From: Anaeramoeba flamelloides
Lineage: Eukaryota; Metamonada; Anaeramoebidae
Reading direction: 5' to 3'
NCBI GenBank assembly: GCA_027625915.1
Contig: JANTQA010000008.1
Location: 3,923,001 to 3,987,000, forward strand
Length of the DNA: 64,000 nucleotides
In this document: one piece after another, positions 1-10,740 of the stretch
Position numbering within the stretch: position 1 is the first letter of the stretch
Layout of the letters: every line of letters begins with the position of its first letter
The notes under the pieces: model-generated
Seen by the model: only the letters and a program-made list of their open reading frames with translations
What the model was told of the DNA's origin: nothing
Databases searched by the model: none
Translations under genes and position numbers: made by a program

Positions 1-1600
1 TGATTAATACTTGGTCTTCTCTTTTATCCTTTATTTGTTTCTTTTATTAGACTGATACAACTTTCAGTTTTCCTTTTTTGAGTTGATTTCTGTAAGTCCA
101 TATTTTTTATTTTCAGGTTCTATTAATGTTTACAATTATAAAACACGTCTCGCTTTTTTTCCAAGACGTTAATGTTACTGATAAATTCAAATAAAAGTCT
201 GAAAATTTTTATTTCTTTTTTGATTTGATAAATTTTTGAAGATAATTTTAAATAAAGATTTTCAAAAGCTTTAATCAATGTAAATGAAAAGAAACTTTAT
301 AAAAATAATTGATCTTCAAAATATTCTGAGTCAAGAACAATTCTAAAAGTAGAATTATTCAATTTGATAAAATGAAAAAGAACTAAAATTGTTTTTATAT
401 TTTGAAAAATTTATCAGTATTTCGTTCTTGTTGCGGAGAATAAAGAATTTGAAAAACTAATTTTGTTGATAAATGTGGTAGAAAAAGTGATAATTATTTT
501 TTCAATTGCCTTGAAAAAGAATCTGATTTAAACAATAGTGTGTAAAACTTTTCAATTGGAACACTCTTATAGATTAATCTCCGAATACCGGTATTTGGAA
601 TTTAAAATGGATAAAATTTCAGCTGATTATTCTTTTTTCGATTCAAAATTGCTTTCATTTTAAGTTCTAGGTTCTCTAAACGTATACCAAATAAATTTAA
701 AAACAAGTACCAAATCAATAAATATAGAGAACAAATTACAGTCTATTGCTTTGGAATTTAATATCAAAAAAAAAAAAAAAGATCAGGAAAATGAAGTGGA
801 CATTGTTTCCCATTTATTAGTCAAATACCAGTAAGTAAAATTGGTGTTGAATTGGATTAGAAAGATTTTTCAAATCTAAAAGTTCAATGTTAACAGCATG
901 GTTAATAAATTACAAAACAAAAAATTTTGAAAGCCCCTTTATTTGGATTAACAAAAAAGAATTAGCCTTGGTTTGACAATCTTTGTTCTCTATTTGATTC
1001 CCCATCAAGTATCACTAATATTTAGTTTTCGCAAACAGTGAGTTTACTAAGGTAAAAACTCGAGTTACAACTCTTGGTTGTATTTTATTTTGTTCTACAA
1101 TTCTTGCAAACAATGGGGAAAATCAAATAAATTAAAAAAAATTTAAGATTTGATTCGCCTAACCAATAAAAGGAATTTGTATTGTAGGCAATTCAACCCT
1201 AAGGTTTTTTGAACATTAATTTTTAAAAGAAAGGATCCCGATTTTTTTAATGATTAGATTACTTTTGCTCTTCTGATGGAAAGGTACAAGATCTCTTTTT
1301 TTTTTTTAATTTACTTTTTTTCATTTTTTTTTTTGTTTTCGATTTTTTAGAGACCTAATTCGGATTAAATCCTTTGAAGAACAATGAAAAAAACACCCAA
1401 ATTAACTTTCAATTGCAATGTGAGAAAAAAAAAGGAAAAAAGTTTTTTTTGTTTGAATAAAAAAATTAAAAAGGTTTTTTTTTGGAAATTCTGTGGTTAT
1501 TGTCAAATAGAGATTTTGAAAAACAAAAAATTTTGTTGCAGGTAATTTTGCTGAAAGTGTAAACAAAATACAAGAGATATAAGATTATGCAAATAAAAAA
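1..1600. other. AT-rich intergenic stretch, no gene recognised
   Basis: No reading frame with gene-like composition was found on either strand. Homopolymer A and T runs are frequent. Around 112-163 there is a weak match to the right arm of the inverted-repeat family described at 2473-3049 (CAGGTTCTATTAATGTT followed by a T-rich run), so the left edge may hold a decayed copy. Downstream exons of the minus-strand gene beginning at 1707 would have to lie here or beyond the window, but none could be identified. Confidence 0.4.
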
Positions 1601-1607
1601 TCATTAC

Positions 1608-1707
1608 CTTGTTGTTTTTGGCTTTCTTGATTGTTTTTGTTTTCATTTTGTTTTGTTTCTTGGTTTGGATTCGAATTCTTATTTTCAGGTTGACTTGCTT
1701 GAGACAT
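1608..1707 (-). CDS. Probable first coding exon of an unidentified minus-strand gene (Asn/Gln-rich)
   Basis: On the minus strand an ATG at 1707 opens 33 codons beginning MSQASQPENKNSNPNQ, rich in Asn, Gln, Lys and Glu and without hydrophobic residues. The frame ends at a good 5' splice site, AACAAG|GTAATG, leaving one extra base (phase 1), the phase also used by all three introns of the surface-protein gene in this window. The codon pattern is clearly less T/A-homopolymeric than its surroundings. The next exon was not found; it may lie left of the window. The function is unknown. The opposite-strand reading frame here is only a shadow. Confidence 0.45.
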
Positions 1708-1857
1708 TTTCTTTTGATATAAAAAAGACGATTTTCAAATGGAATAAAATGAAAGATGATTTGGAAATTTTTGAAACAACCAATTCTATTATGAATGTAA
1801 ATTCAAATGAAATCCAGTAAAAAGAGTTGACTAAACTCTTTTGTTTCCGAAATTAAT

Positions 1858-2066
1858 TTATTTTACAAGTTTTCTTAAAACAGATTTTTGCTGGTATTCC
1901 AAATTCAAATTGAAAGAAATTTCACTTCCTTTTCCTTTTCCTATGTCCAATTCTCCTGAAGAAAATAAATTATCAAGGAAAGATTGAACTAAGGGATATT
2001 CGATTTTATTTTTTGGGCTTTTTTTAGGTGATACGTTGTTATTGTTAAATTCAATTTTTTGGTATC
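1858..2066 (-). CDS. Probable terminal exon of an unidentified minus-strand gene
   Basis: Reading the minus strand from 2066 gives about 69 codons of gene-like sequence, containing SPKKSPKNKIEYPLVQSFLD and ending LEYQQKSVLRKLVK with a TAA stop at 1860-1858. An in-frame stop lies just upstream, and a 3' splice site (AATAAGTAG|GA) at 2068-2067 would start the exon in phase 1, so this reads as a last exon. The segment has a basic, Ser/Pro-containing start and a more ordered C-terminal half. Upstream exons were not located; the stretch above 2100 is filled with transposon copies that could occupy its intron. It ends 150 bases before the ATG of the next minus-strand exon at 1707. No family was recognised. 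Confidence 0.45.
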
Positions 2067-2472
2067 CTACTTATTAAATAAACAACCTAAATGATAGATT
2101 CGAAGAATTGTATAACCAGAACAAGATGAAGAGAAATATTATCCAATTTAAAATACAAATAACTTTGTCAAATTGGTTTTAGCCTTTTGTTTTCTTTTGT
2201 TTTTCAGAATCAACTAGAGGTTTTTTTATGACTTATCATGTTTACCTTGATCTATTTTGTGTAAAAAGGAATTCACAATCAAAAAAAAAATGAATGGATA
2301 GAAGAAAAGGAATGAAAGTATAAAATTACAAATGTAGTTATTTAAGAGATTAAATTAATTCAGTCAAAAACTTTATGTGTAAATAATTAATATTTTTAGA
2401 TGTTTGAGTCAAGCTCTCTGACAATATGTTATTTACCTCAAGTCAAAAATCAAGTTTTAATGATAACTATTT

Positions 2473-3049
2473 GGGGAAAAAAGTTCAACCCGAGTTTTAA
2501 TTGGTAGGACTTTATATAACCTGAAAACAAAGTTTAATTAAAAGAAGAAACAAATTAACTTCAAAGAATGATACACTACATTCTTTTATTTTTAATTAAG
2601 CCTATAAAACCAATTGGAATCTTCTTGATTATGGAAATCAGTTATAATAGTTTTGGTCATCTCCAAAATAATTCAATTTTTTAAGGGACTAATCCCTATT
2701 AAATTTTTTTGCTTGATATATAATAAGGATTGAGAAACTTTTTTGCCAATTACTTAGATTTGAAAAAACGTGTTTATTTTCAATATTAAATATATTTCTA
2801 GATAAGGAATCCTTATTTAGAAATTGATCAAAAATAAAATAATAGAGACTAGGACCTTAACAAAATTTTTAAATAATGAGAGAACATTTAATAAAAACCC
2901 TTATCAAAAGATCACAATATAAAAGAAGCTATTATATTTTTGACTACATTCTTTCTTGAGTTATCTATTTTTTATTAATTGATCATACTTTTAATTTTCA
3001 GGTTATATGAATGTTCCCAATTAAAACTCGGGTTGTTACTTTTTTCCCC
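2473..3049. mobile_element. Non-autonomous inverted-repeat element (GAAAAAAGTTCAACC family, copy 1)
   Basis: The left end, GGGGAAAAAAGTTCAACCCG and the following GAGTTTTAATTGG, recurs inverted at the right end (CCAATTAAAACTCGGGTTG, then a T run and CCCC). The ends are imperfect over about 60 bases because of small indels. There is no coding capacity. A 180-bp MITE of another family (2681-2860) lies inside it, so this element is the older of the two. A second member is at 10335-10740. Confidence 0.6.
2681..2860. mobile_element. 180-bp MITE with TTAA ends, copy 1
   Basis: One of four copies of a short non-coding element whose two ends are inverted repeats of TTAAGGGACTAGTCTCTATT. This copy starts TTAAGGGACTAATCCCTATT and ends AGAGACTAGGACCTTAA. 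The interior shares ACTTAGATTTGAAAA and AGATAAGGAATCCTTATT with the others. TTAA at both outer ends is the target preferred by piggyBac-type transposases; that link is inference only. Confidence 0.75.
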
Positions 3050-3585
3050 GAACTTTTATATCTTTAACGATGAACCGGATTTACTTTTTTGGAAAAAAAT
3101 ATGACATCTTTATTTCAAGAATAATTCAATTTAATCAAAGAAATAGAAAAAAAAAAGATAATATTTATTAAAAAAATATCAAAAAAAAAGTATATATTGA
3201 TAAAGTACTTAATACCGATTAATTCAGAAAAAAATAAATTTTTTAAAAGTTTCAATTTCAATTTTATCATAAATTCCGAAATACCCTTTAAAAGTATATT
3301 GACATAGAATACTTTGAAGATGAACTAATTTCAAAAACTTACATTACATTTAAACCAATAAAAAGCGGAATTTAAATCTAAGGCAAGATAAATTACAAAA
3401 TGAATAAAGAAGTTACATTATTCACGCATTTATTTGAATTTATTAAATAAAATATCCAAAAAAAAAAAATAAAATCTCAATAATTAAATTTTTTCAAATA
3501 TCGAAAAATGAATTTGAATTCAATCAAGAAAACACTTTCAAGATTTTTTATAAAAAAAAACTCAGACAATTATAATAAACCAAAT

Positions 3586-3905
3586 TTCATAATAGATGGG
3601 CCACTTTTATGAATAATTTTGAATTGCTTTTGTATCCTTTTGAAGTTTTTCCTCTCACAATGAAAAGTTTTCAAGTAAATCTTTTTTTCTCTTTTTTATT
3701 TTTTCGACCGTTTTTTGTTAAAATGGAAAATGAAAATGAAAAATTGGAAAGAAGTAACAGATGAATTAATGAAAAATTTGGTTTCAAATATGAAAAAGAG
3801 ATTAGATTTAGTTATTCAAATGGAAGGTGAATTGATAAATGGGTTTTTTACTTTTTTAAATTTTCTATTTTTTATGTAATGCTTCTTTCATAATAAATGA
3901 CCCAA
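3586..3905 (+). mobile_element. Tc1/mariner transposase C-terminal fragment, copy 1
   Basis: A repeat of about 320 bp shared with 51296-51620. The plus strand encodes NWKEVTDELMKNLVSNMKKR followed by LDLVIQMEGELIN, matching the C-terminal pattern of Tc1/mariner transposases (a Trp, then Leu-Val-x-Ser/Asn-Met-x-x-Arg, then Val-Ile and Gly). The N-terminal and catalytic regions are missing. The two copies differ at scattered positions, so this is an old remnant. Confidence 0.6.
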
Positions 3906-4479
3906 TTTTTTTAATTTTTTTTTATACTTATTTTTTTATTTTATTTTGAGATTAAAAACAAATATTTCTAGTGTATAGAACTGAATATTATAATTGTAAA
4001 TTTTTTATTATAATAGATAAATCCAATTTATAAAAATATTTATTTTCAAAATTTGATTTTTAATGGGCCAATGCTTTTGAAATGAAGTTTATATTAGTGT
4101 CAAATTCTCTAAAATTACAATAAATGATCTTATACTTTTGTTTATTTAATTATTTTAGTTCCAAATTTATTTCAATGTATTTTAATGATTAGTATTTTCA
4201 TTTTAAAGTATGTAGAGGAATCTAGGACAGAGATTTTTATTGAAAAGTATTGTACTTTATTTTCTCCTAAAAAAAGTACAGTTTTTTTTTTTTTTTTTTT
4301 TTTTTGAGAAATATATTGGAGAATATATTTTTAAATAAAGAGAAATGTGCTGATTTTAATAGAAAAAAATTTTCACTTATTTTTTTTACCAATTAACAAC
4401 AACTGATAAATAGTACGCTTTATGAAATATGAAAAAAATTGCAAACTTTTTTTGTAAATGTCTTATATATATATATATA

Positions 4480-5015
4480 TTAAAAACTATTTTTCAAAAA
4501 TTTTGACTCACTTTATAATGTTAATGGGAGTTGTTTTGTGGGTTTATTCCAGTATTCTTTACAAAAAAATATTTTCCAAATTTTTGGATCAGAATCAATC
4601 TTTTTCTTTTTCTTTTTTTTTCTTTTCTTTTTCTTTCTTTTTCTTTTTTTTAAAGATCATGTGGAAAAAAAAAGAGATCTTCGAAAAGACAAATAATCAC
4701 TAAGAAAATTGAGACTTTGTCATGTCTTTGAAAATGGATTTAATTATTCATAAAAAATCTCGTCTTTAACTTTTTTTCAGTGAAAGCTCAGTAATAAAAA
4801 ATCCGTAATGCTCATTTCAAAAAATGTTACTCACTTTTTTTTAGTTTTTGGTTTTATTTTTTTTTAATTTTTGGAATAGTAGGTTTTTATATATTTAGAA
4901 TGACTTAAAAGTTAATTATAAATCATATTTAGTTATTAATTGTTCTTGAATACTAAAGGATATTTTTTTTTCAATTAATTATTTCAGGTGAGTCACAATT
5001 TTTGAAAAAGAGTTT
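4480..5015 (+). repeat. Dispersed repeat of about 530 bp, copy 1
   Basis: Matches 23662-24290 in the same orientation. Shared landmarks include AAACTATTTTTCAAAAATTT, GTAATGCTCATTTCAAAAA, TTTTTAGTTTTTGGTTTTAT and, at the right end, ATTTCAGGTGRGT. It is non-coding. An (AT)n run precedes it here and interrupts the other copy. The class is unknown. Confidence 0.6.
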
Positions 5016-5627
5016 ATATCGTAAAAATAATTGTAATTTTTTTTTTGATTTTACTCTATTCCTTTACATTCCAATAAATAAACAAAAACTAAACTATTTT
5101 TCAGTCAAAGGGTCCGAGTTGTAATAGGTCTAATATATGCGTTTAAAGTGTTTGTATAGATATTAGAAGAAAAATTTTATTTTAGAAATTTTCAAAATTG
5201 AAATCATTTTTTTATATTATATTTTACACATTTTTGTTTTTTTTTTTTCGATTTTTTTTTTAAAACATCACTCAGTTGTAAAAAAAATTTTTTATTGCAA
5301 GATCAATAGTCACTTGGTAAAAAAGTACTATTCTAAGGTTATTGAAACCATGTAAAGATTGTTGAGAAATCATATTGATTTCTATTGGAATTCTATTCGA
5401 TCTTTGATCTTGATATTAATTTATTAAATGTGAAAAATTTTCACTTCATTTTTATTTCCTTTTCCAATAGAGACCAGAAATACCAACAAAATTTGTTTGG
5501 GGGCAGTATTTCTAAAAGAAAAGTATGGAAAATATAGTGAAAAATGTTTCATATTTATTATTCAAATGCCAGTAGAAGTTTAAAACGAACATTGTTGTTT
5601 TTCTCAATAGGGCCTTCTCCTAAGAAT

Positions 5628-6110
5628 TTGAGTTTTTATACGAAAAAGTTATTCTTAGAAAAAATACACAGAAACTCTTCAACATGACTAATCAAAATTA
5701 TGAAATTTACTGCGCTTGTCGAGAATTTTTTCTCAAAGCTCTTATGGTTAGAAAACTTGAGGTAATAAAGAAAAAATAATAAAAATAAAGTGAAAACAAA
5801 AAATCTTTGAAATAGTAAAAAATATATAAATTACGGCACTCAGTGCCCCCACTCTGAGAGTCGTCGAATACTCATTATTAATCACTGAATGTAAAATTTT
5901 ATCTATAATCAATAAACTTTCTATCGTGTTTTGACCCCCCCCCAAGACGTGGATAGTTTCTATTTGGTACTGAAAATGATAAATTTATTTTATATATAGA
6001 TATTAATTATTTTTCTTCTTCTCTTTTTTATTTGATGATTTTACTTTAATTACTCCTTTCTATAAATAAATAAATAAAGAATTTGAGTTTTTCAATTTTT
6101 AAGAAAGTTT
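5628..6110 (+). repeat. Dispersed repeat of about 470 bp, copy 1 (plus orientation)
   Basis: An inverted copy lies at 50808-51275 and a partial direct copy at 30940-31070. Landmarks are CAAAGCTCTTATGGTTAGAA, AGTCGTCGAATAC and ACTCCTTTCTATAAATAAAT. The apparent small minus-strand reading frame here, and its counterpart at 51059, are by-products of the repeat, not genes. The GGCACT...AGTGCC motif near 5836-5850 resembles a transposon end, but the family is unassigned. A C9 run lies at 5935-5943. Confidence 0.6.
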
Positions 6111-6509
6111 ATTGATTAATTAGTTTTCTTTCAGACGTATATCAACAATTCTTTGATGTCTATTATTCTGTTTATTTCTTATTTGTTCTTCAAAGATCAA
6201 TTATATAAAATAATTGATATTTGAAAAAAACGTTTTTTTTTGGATTCCCCTTTGACTGAAACAGAGTTTATAAAGGTGTTAAGAAATTCAAAGATTAAAA
6301 AATTTAAAAAGAAAAAAAAACTAAATCTTAGCAGAAATATCTTTGGCTGTTGTAAATATTTTTTTTTTATTTTAAAAAGTAGAAAAAATAGAAATATATA
6401 ACTGAATATATAGATCAAAAAAATTTTATATATTTAAAATGAGTATTTTTAAATAAAAGTATCATAGAATAGTATAGTATGTGCTTTAAAAGAAAGAAGA
6501 AAAACAAAA

Positions 6510-9029
6510 TTAAACTGTAATTTCAGTATCTTTTAATCTTCCAGAAATAATAATTTGCATTGGTACTAATTGTGTTATTAAGAATCTAAAAGTACCAAAA
6601 TGCGAAATAACATCTTCGCCTAAGAATATAATTATCCATTGATAATAGGTATTTAAATTAACTCTCTTTGTTCCCCCAACTTCTGTACCTCTGCTTATAA
6701 AATCATCAACTCTTTTCTGTTGTTCAGACGTTAACGATGGATTCGCTTGAGAAATCCCATCTAACAAACCACAATATGCAGAATAAGCTTTGTTGTTTAT
6801 TATAAATTCCCAATCTTCTGAATTTATAATATAATCTTTCTCACGTGTCTGTGAATCTGGAAGAAACATAGAGCTTAAAAATGATAAGTTCTCATTCAAG
6901 CCTGTTAAATAGGATGCCGATCTCCAGAGCCCAAGTCCACCTGCCGTGATTGGGAAATAAAGCAATGCTTTGGGGAATTTGCCTTCGAATTGAAATCTCT
7001 TGCGGATGTTTTGGATTAGTTCAGTATCAAATCTGTTTCCATTAAATAATTTTTTCTCAATTTCAATTGCAATTTTCCCAATATTTGGTAAATGGTCTCT
7101 GCTAATTTTAACCATTGGCGCCATTAAAGAGATATAATATTTGATAAAGATATTAAATAAATTGACCTTGGTGACTATCGGGATATTTTTTTTGTTAATT
7201 TTTTCTTTCAACCAATCTACAGATTCAAATAATTTCTTTTTATTGATTATGAATGTTCCTATTACTTCTGAAAATATTAAATATCCCCATGTTACAGAGT
7301 TTTCTGGCAAAGGATAATTTAATAACTGTTTCAAATTATTGACAACGTCTGATTTGCTCTTCTCCTTTTTTGAGACCAAGACATTAAATCCCAACTTGTC
7401 CAAATTCAATTCCATACCTAACTTTTCACAAAAGATTTGAATCGCGTTGTACGCCTTAGATATTTTAATTTGACTATTTGAACATATATACATATCATCC
7501 ACACATCGGATTATTCGAATTTCAGATTCATTGTAAACATAGATTTCTAACAATGTCATAATTAATTCAGATAATGTATTTGATAATGTATAATTCATTG
7601 GCAACCCATTTAAACTTTTTTTAATAATAAATTCTTCTTCAGTCTCTTTTTCCTTTTCCTTTTCTTCTTCTTTTTTTTCTTCTTCTTCTTCAATTTCAAT
7701 TTCTTTTTCATTTAAATCATTGAGCTTTTTAGCAGGGATTTTAAAAGGTATTTTTAAAAATTTAAGGATCAGCCTGACGACACTTGAAGGGAAGCCAACT
7801 AAATGTAAAATTTTTGCAACCACTTGATGATCGAATTGATCAAAATAGTTTTTAAAATCAATTCCAAAGACATAATAATTCAAGTCAGGGTTAATTTCTT
7901 TGCTTGCCGTTATTTTGGCATTCAAAAGCTGGATGATCCTGTGGAAATGTGTAATTGTTTTACCTGAACTTTGCATATTATAATCAGTTTGGCTAGAACT
8001 ACCAAGCGAACTTTTCAAGAGGCCCATGAATAAATCCGAATAAACACTGTGGTTTTTTTTAACCGTCGAGTTATAATAGGAATAATAACTTTCTCTATTT
8101 GTTTTATGATTTTTTTGTTTGACAATTTTGTCATCTTTGATTTCGATTCGACGGACAATATTTGACGTGAAGCACGACTTTAAACTGTACCCAATTCTTT
8201 CGCCGATAATGTTCCATAGCAATGTTTGGTACAGCCCATAATCGATATAAGTTCTGAATTTGGTTTTGATCCAGATGGTTCTTGTTTGAAGGTATGATGT
8301 TTCCAAATTCCAGTCAACAGATTCCAAGTTCTCTAAAGAAATGGTCAGTGCGCCGGCGTATTCGTTTAGTAAGACGGTGTCTTTTAATGTCTTGATCGCA
8401 AGCTTTCTGTTCCTGAGGCAATGCTTGTAACTTGAAGTGATTTCGTTCAGATGCTGCTTCACTTCTTCCTGCATTACCTTTTGTGTGATTCTGCTTGGCA
8501 GATCGAGCAGCGAATATTTAATGTCGTTGAATGATTTTTGGAGATCTTTTTTCTTTGTTAGCTCCCGTAAAAAGCCCAAATCGGGCTCCTTGAATTGTTT
8601 GTTGTTCAGCCACTTTTTGATCGCACCTTGCTCGCAATTAGACCTTTCTTCTTCATCATGGATTTTTAAATCTTCGTTGCTTGCCCACTCTTCCAAAAGA
8701 TCACTGAAAAAGGTCGCATAAACTGCTCTTCTTTTGCCTTGTTCTAATTTGTTGAGCAGATCCTTCTCCATTTTCTCTAATTTGTTTTCAATTTTGGATC
8801 CAATCGAAACCTCAAATTGAATTGGTTTCAAATTTGGTAAATCCTTATGAAGCGGCACCTGTGCAAATGTTGCACTTTCCAAACCTCGAACTAAAAGTCT
8901 GATCCTTTTCATAGTGCTTTTTTGATTTTTGATCGTTTTTAATATTCTGTCATAATGCTTCAATAATTTGATACGTTGCAAAGATGACTCTTTTTTTTTA
9001 ATGTTTGCAATAAATTGGTTTTCACTCAT
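6510..9029 (-). CDS. Stand-alone reverse transcriptase, probably of the non-mobile rvt family
   Basis: One uninterrupted frame of 839 codons with an ATG at 9029. The N-terminal third (about residues 1-230) is charged and helical, with coiled-coil character. The catalytic core is complete: motif A GIDFKNYFDQFDH with Asp391, motif B NGLPMNYTLSN near residue 475, motif C CVDDMYI with Asp511-Asp512, and motif D GMELNLDKLGFN near 535. Between A and B is a run of Glu and Lys (about 438-464). The C-terminal region contains FPITAGGLGLW near residue 697. No endonuclease, integrase, RNase H, gag-like or telomerase-specific part is visible, and no element ends flank it. A single RT with a coiled-coil N-terminus, LLWNIIGERIGYSL before the core and a Gly-Gly-Leu-Gly-Leu box fits rvt genes, which are described from fungi, rotifers and a few other lineages. 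The RT identity is firm; the rvt assignment is inference. The codons are less AT-rich than the flanks, suggesting selection. Confidence 0.88.
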   Translation of the reverse strand: MSENQFIANIKKKESSLQRIKLLKHYDRILKTIKNQKSTMKRIRLLVRGLESATFAQVPLHKDLPNLKPIQFEVSIGSKIENKLEKMEKDLLNKLEQGKRRAVYATFFSDLLEEWASNEDLKIHDEEERSNCEQGAIKKWLNNKQFKEPDLGFLRELTKKKDLQKSFNDIKYSLLDLPSRITQKVMQEEVKQHLNEITSSYKHCLRNRKLAIKTLKDTVLLNEYAGALTISLENLESVDWNLETSYLQTRTIWIKTKFRTYIDYGLYQTLLWNIIGERIGYSLKSCFTSNIVRRIEIKDDKIVKQKNHKTNRESYYSYYNSTVKKNHSVYSDLFMGLLKSSLGSSSQTDYNMQSSGKTITHFHRIIQLLNAKITASKEINPDLNYYVFGIDFKNYFDQFDHQVVAKILHLVGFPSSVVRLILKFLKIPFKIPAKKLNDLNEKEIEIEEEEEKKEEEKEKEKETEEEFIIKKSLNGLPMNYTLSNTLSELIMTLLEIYVYNESEIRIIRCVDDMYICSNSQIKISKAYNAIQIFCEKLGMELNLDKLGFNVLVSKKEKSKSDVVNNLKQLLNYPLPENSVTWGYLIFSEVIGTFIINKKKLFESVDWLKEKINKKNIPIVTKVNLFNIFIKYYISLMAPMVKISRDHLPNIGKIAIEIEKKLFNGNRFDTELIQNIRKRFQFEGKFPKALLYFPITAGGLGLWRSASYLTGLNENLSFLSSMFLPDSQTREKDYIINSEDWEFIINNKAYSAYCGLLDGISQANPSLTSEQQKRVDDFISRGTEVGGTKRVNLNTYYQWIIIFLGEDVISHFGTFRFLITQLVPMQIIISGRLKDTEITV

Positions 9030-9519
9030 TAAAAATGCTTGTTTTTGATAATTAGGGTTTTTGGTAAAATAATAAAGAAATTGATCTTGATAAAAAAAAT
9101 GATTGTAGTTTATTTTTTTTTTGTTTTTCTGTTTTTTTGTTCTTTCTTTTTATTGTTCGTGTTATTGATTAAACCCAATTGGTTTTTACCTTAAACAGCT
9201 TTTTTGGAAATAAAAGAATTCTCTTTATTTGGTGACTCATTTTATTTTTTACACAATAGAAGCTTTGATATCAGAACAAAAATAGAAAAAAAAAAATCCA
9301 AAATAGTACATAGAATTTAGGGTGAATTCTAAATACGAAATTCATTTACCTAACAAAGACCTATCCTCATTTGAATGTGATGAGTAATTGTGTTATTTTA
9401 CATTCACTTTTCCAAAAGAATTTCCATTATGGAGAAATTGGAGAAAAAATTAATAGTTTGTCAGGTAAAGTATCACAGACAAAAAAAAAAATCATCCAGA
9501 ATAAACTTTATTTCAAAAT

Positions 9520-10255
9520 CTTACACACAGCTAAAAGTTCCTGAGCAACCACAATTATAACAATTTCATTCAAATTGGAAATAATTTTGATTTTTTGTAA
9601 AATATTAAAATCATTTTTTCATCTTTTTAGTTTTTGTTTGCATTTTATTTTAAATTTTTTGAAATACGTAACTTGTTTCGTTCGATCAAATTTTTTTTCT
9701 TTACGATTGATATTGTGTTAACGTTGAGCTCTTTCGAAGAGAAGAACCCAAATAAAATTATTTGTAGTATCTAACTAGTTGATCGATCAATATTCCTCAT
9801 TGAATTTAAACAAATTTACCAATATATTTTTTTTTTCTTGTTTTCGAAAACTAAATAAAGATACAAATACTTCTGATGACTATGTCTATTTTAGATACTC
9901 TTTCAATGAGAAGCCACAAATTTAGTCACTTCAAAATTCTCTCTTTAACAGATTAGATGAGGTTTCATCTAACCCTTAACAATAAACCAACCAATATAAT
10001 TTTTCTGTTTTGCTCACTCCAAAATTTTGAAAACACCGATAATTTCGGTATTGATAATTATTTATTCAATTTGTGTTATGTGAGTATTGTATTTATAAAC
10101 AATTTTGAACATTCCAATTAGTGAATGGTTCTAATTTGGTATTTTATCCACTATTAATTAAATAAGATTTTTTCTTCAAAAAAATTGAATTTGGATATGT
10201 TAAAAATTTTGATTTGGAGTTTATTTATCTATTTTTTTTTTCAATCTATAATTTT
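9520..10255 (+). repeat. Dispersed repeat family A, copy 1
   Basis: Shares ACACAGYTAAAA, TTTCATTCAAATTGGAAATA, TTGTTTCGTTCGATCAAA, TGATCGATCAATATTCCT and AATTTAAACAAATTTACCAA with copies at 11985-12245, 15985-18100 (interrupted), 32415-32780 and 58125-58675. This copy carries an extra segment of about 170 bp (roughly 9845-10010) that the others lack, presumably a nested insertion. It is non-coding and its class is unknown. Confidence 0.65.
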
Positions 10256-10334
10256 TCAATTTCAAGATATGGTATTCTTTTTTAATTATTAACCTTTAAA
10301 AAACAAAAAAAAAATTAAAAAATAGATTATTGTT

Positions 10335-10740
10335 GTGGAAAAAAAGTTCAACACAGTTTTTAATTGGGAACCTTACTGAAAATGAAAAGTTAAGATCAAT
10401 GAAAAAAAGAATAAATAAATAAACAAAGACAAAATGAAGTATTCAGCACAATAACAGTTTTTTTAATACTATCTTTTGGTATTGGTTTTTCTTTGATTGA
10501 TCAATTATTAAAAATTTGTTCAAAAAATTGACTATTTTTGATATCTCCAAAACTACACAATTATTTTCGATACATCAAGTAGATTTAAATTGTATTTGTT
10601 GTGTTGATTGAAAATAATATAATTGATTGTTATTTGAAGTTAATTGGTTTCTTCCTATTATTGATTTTACTTTTCATTTTCAGTAATGTTCCCAATTAAA
10701 AACTGTGTTTAACTTTTTTTTCAGTTTCACTTTTTTTCCA
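10335..10740. mobile_element. Non-autonomous inverted-repeat element (GAAAAAAGTTCAACC family, copy 2)
   Basis: The left end, TGGAAAAAAAGTTCAACACA then GTTTTTAATTGGGAA, is repeated inverted at the right end (TTCCCAATTAAAAACTGTG, then a T run). Both arms also share ACTGAAAATGAAAAG. The total is about 400 bp with no coding capacity. The right arm has a short extra stretch. It is related to 2473-3049. Confidence 0.6.

Noticed and set aside
1587-1820. Plus-strand reading frame of 77 codons
   Set aside because: Phe/Leu-rich shadow of the minus-strand Asn/Gln-rich exon; no independent support.
5748-5945. Minus-strand frame of 65 codons, and the similar plus-strand frame at 51059-51295
   Set aside because: They resemble each other only because both are translations of the same dispersed repeat; one is broken by a stop where the other is open and neither has protein-like composition.
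6510-9029. Telomerase reverse transcriptase identity
   Set aside because: No T motif or telomerase N-terminal domains were recognised, and motif B is GLPMN rather than the telomerase GIPQG type.
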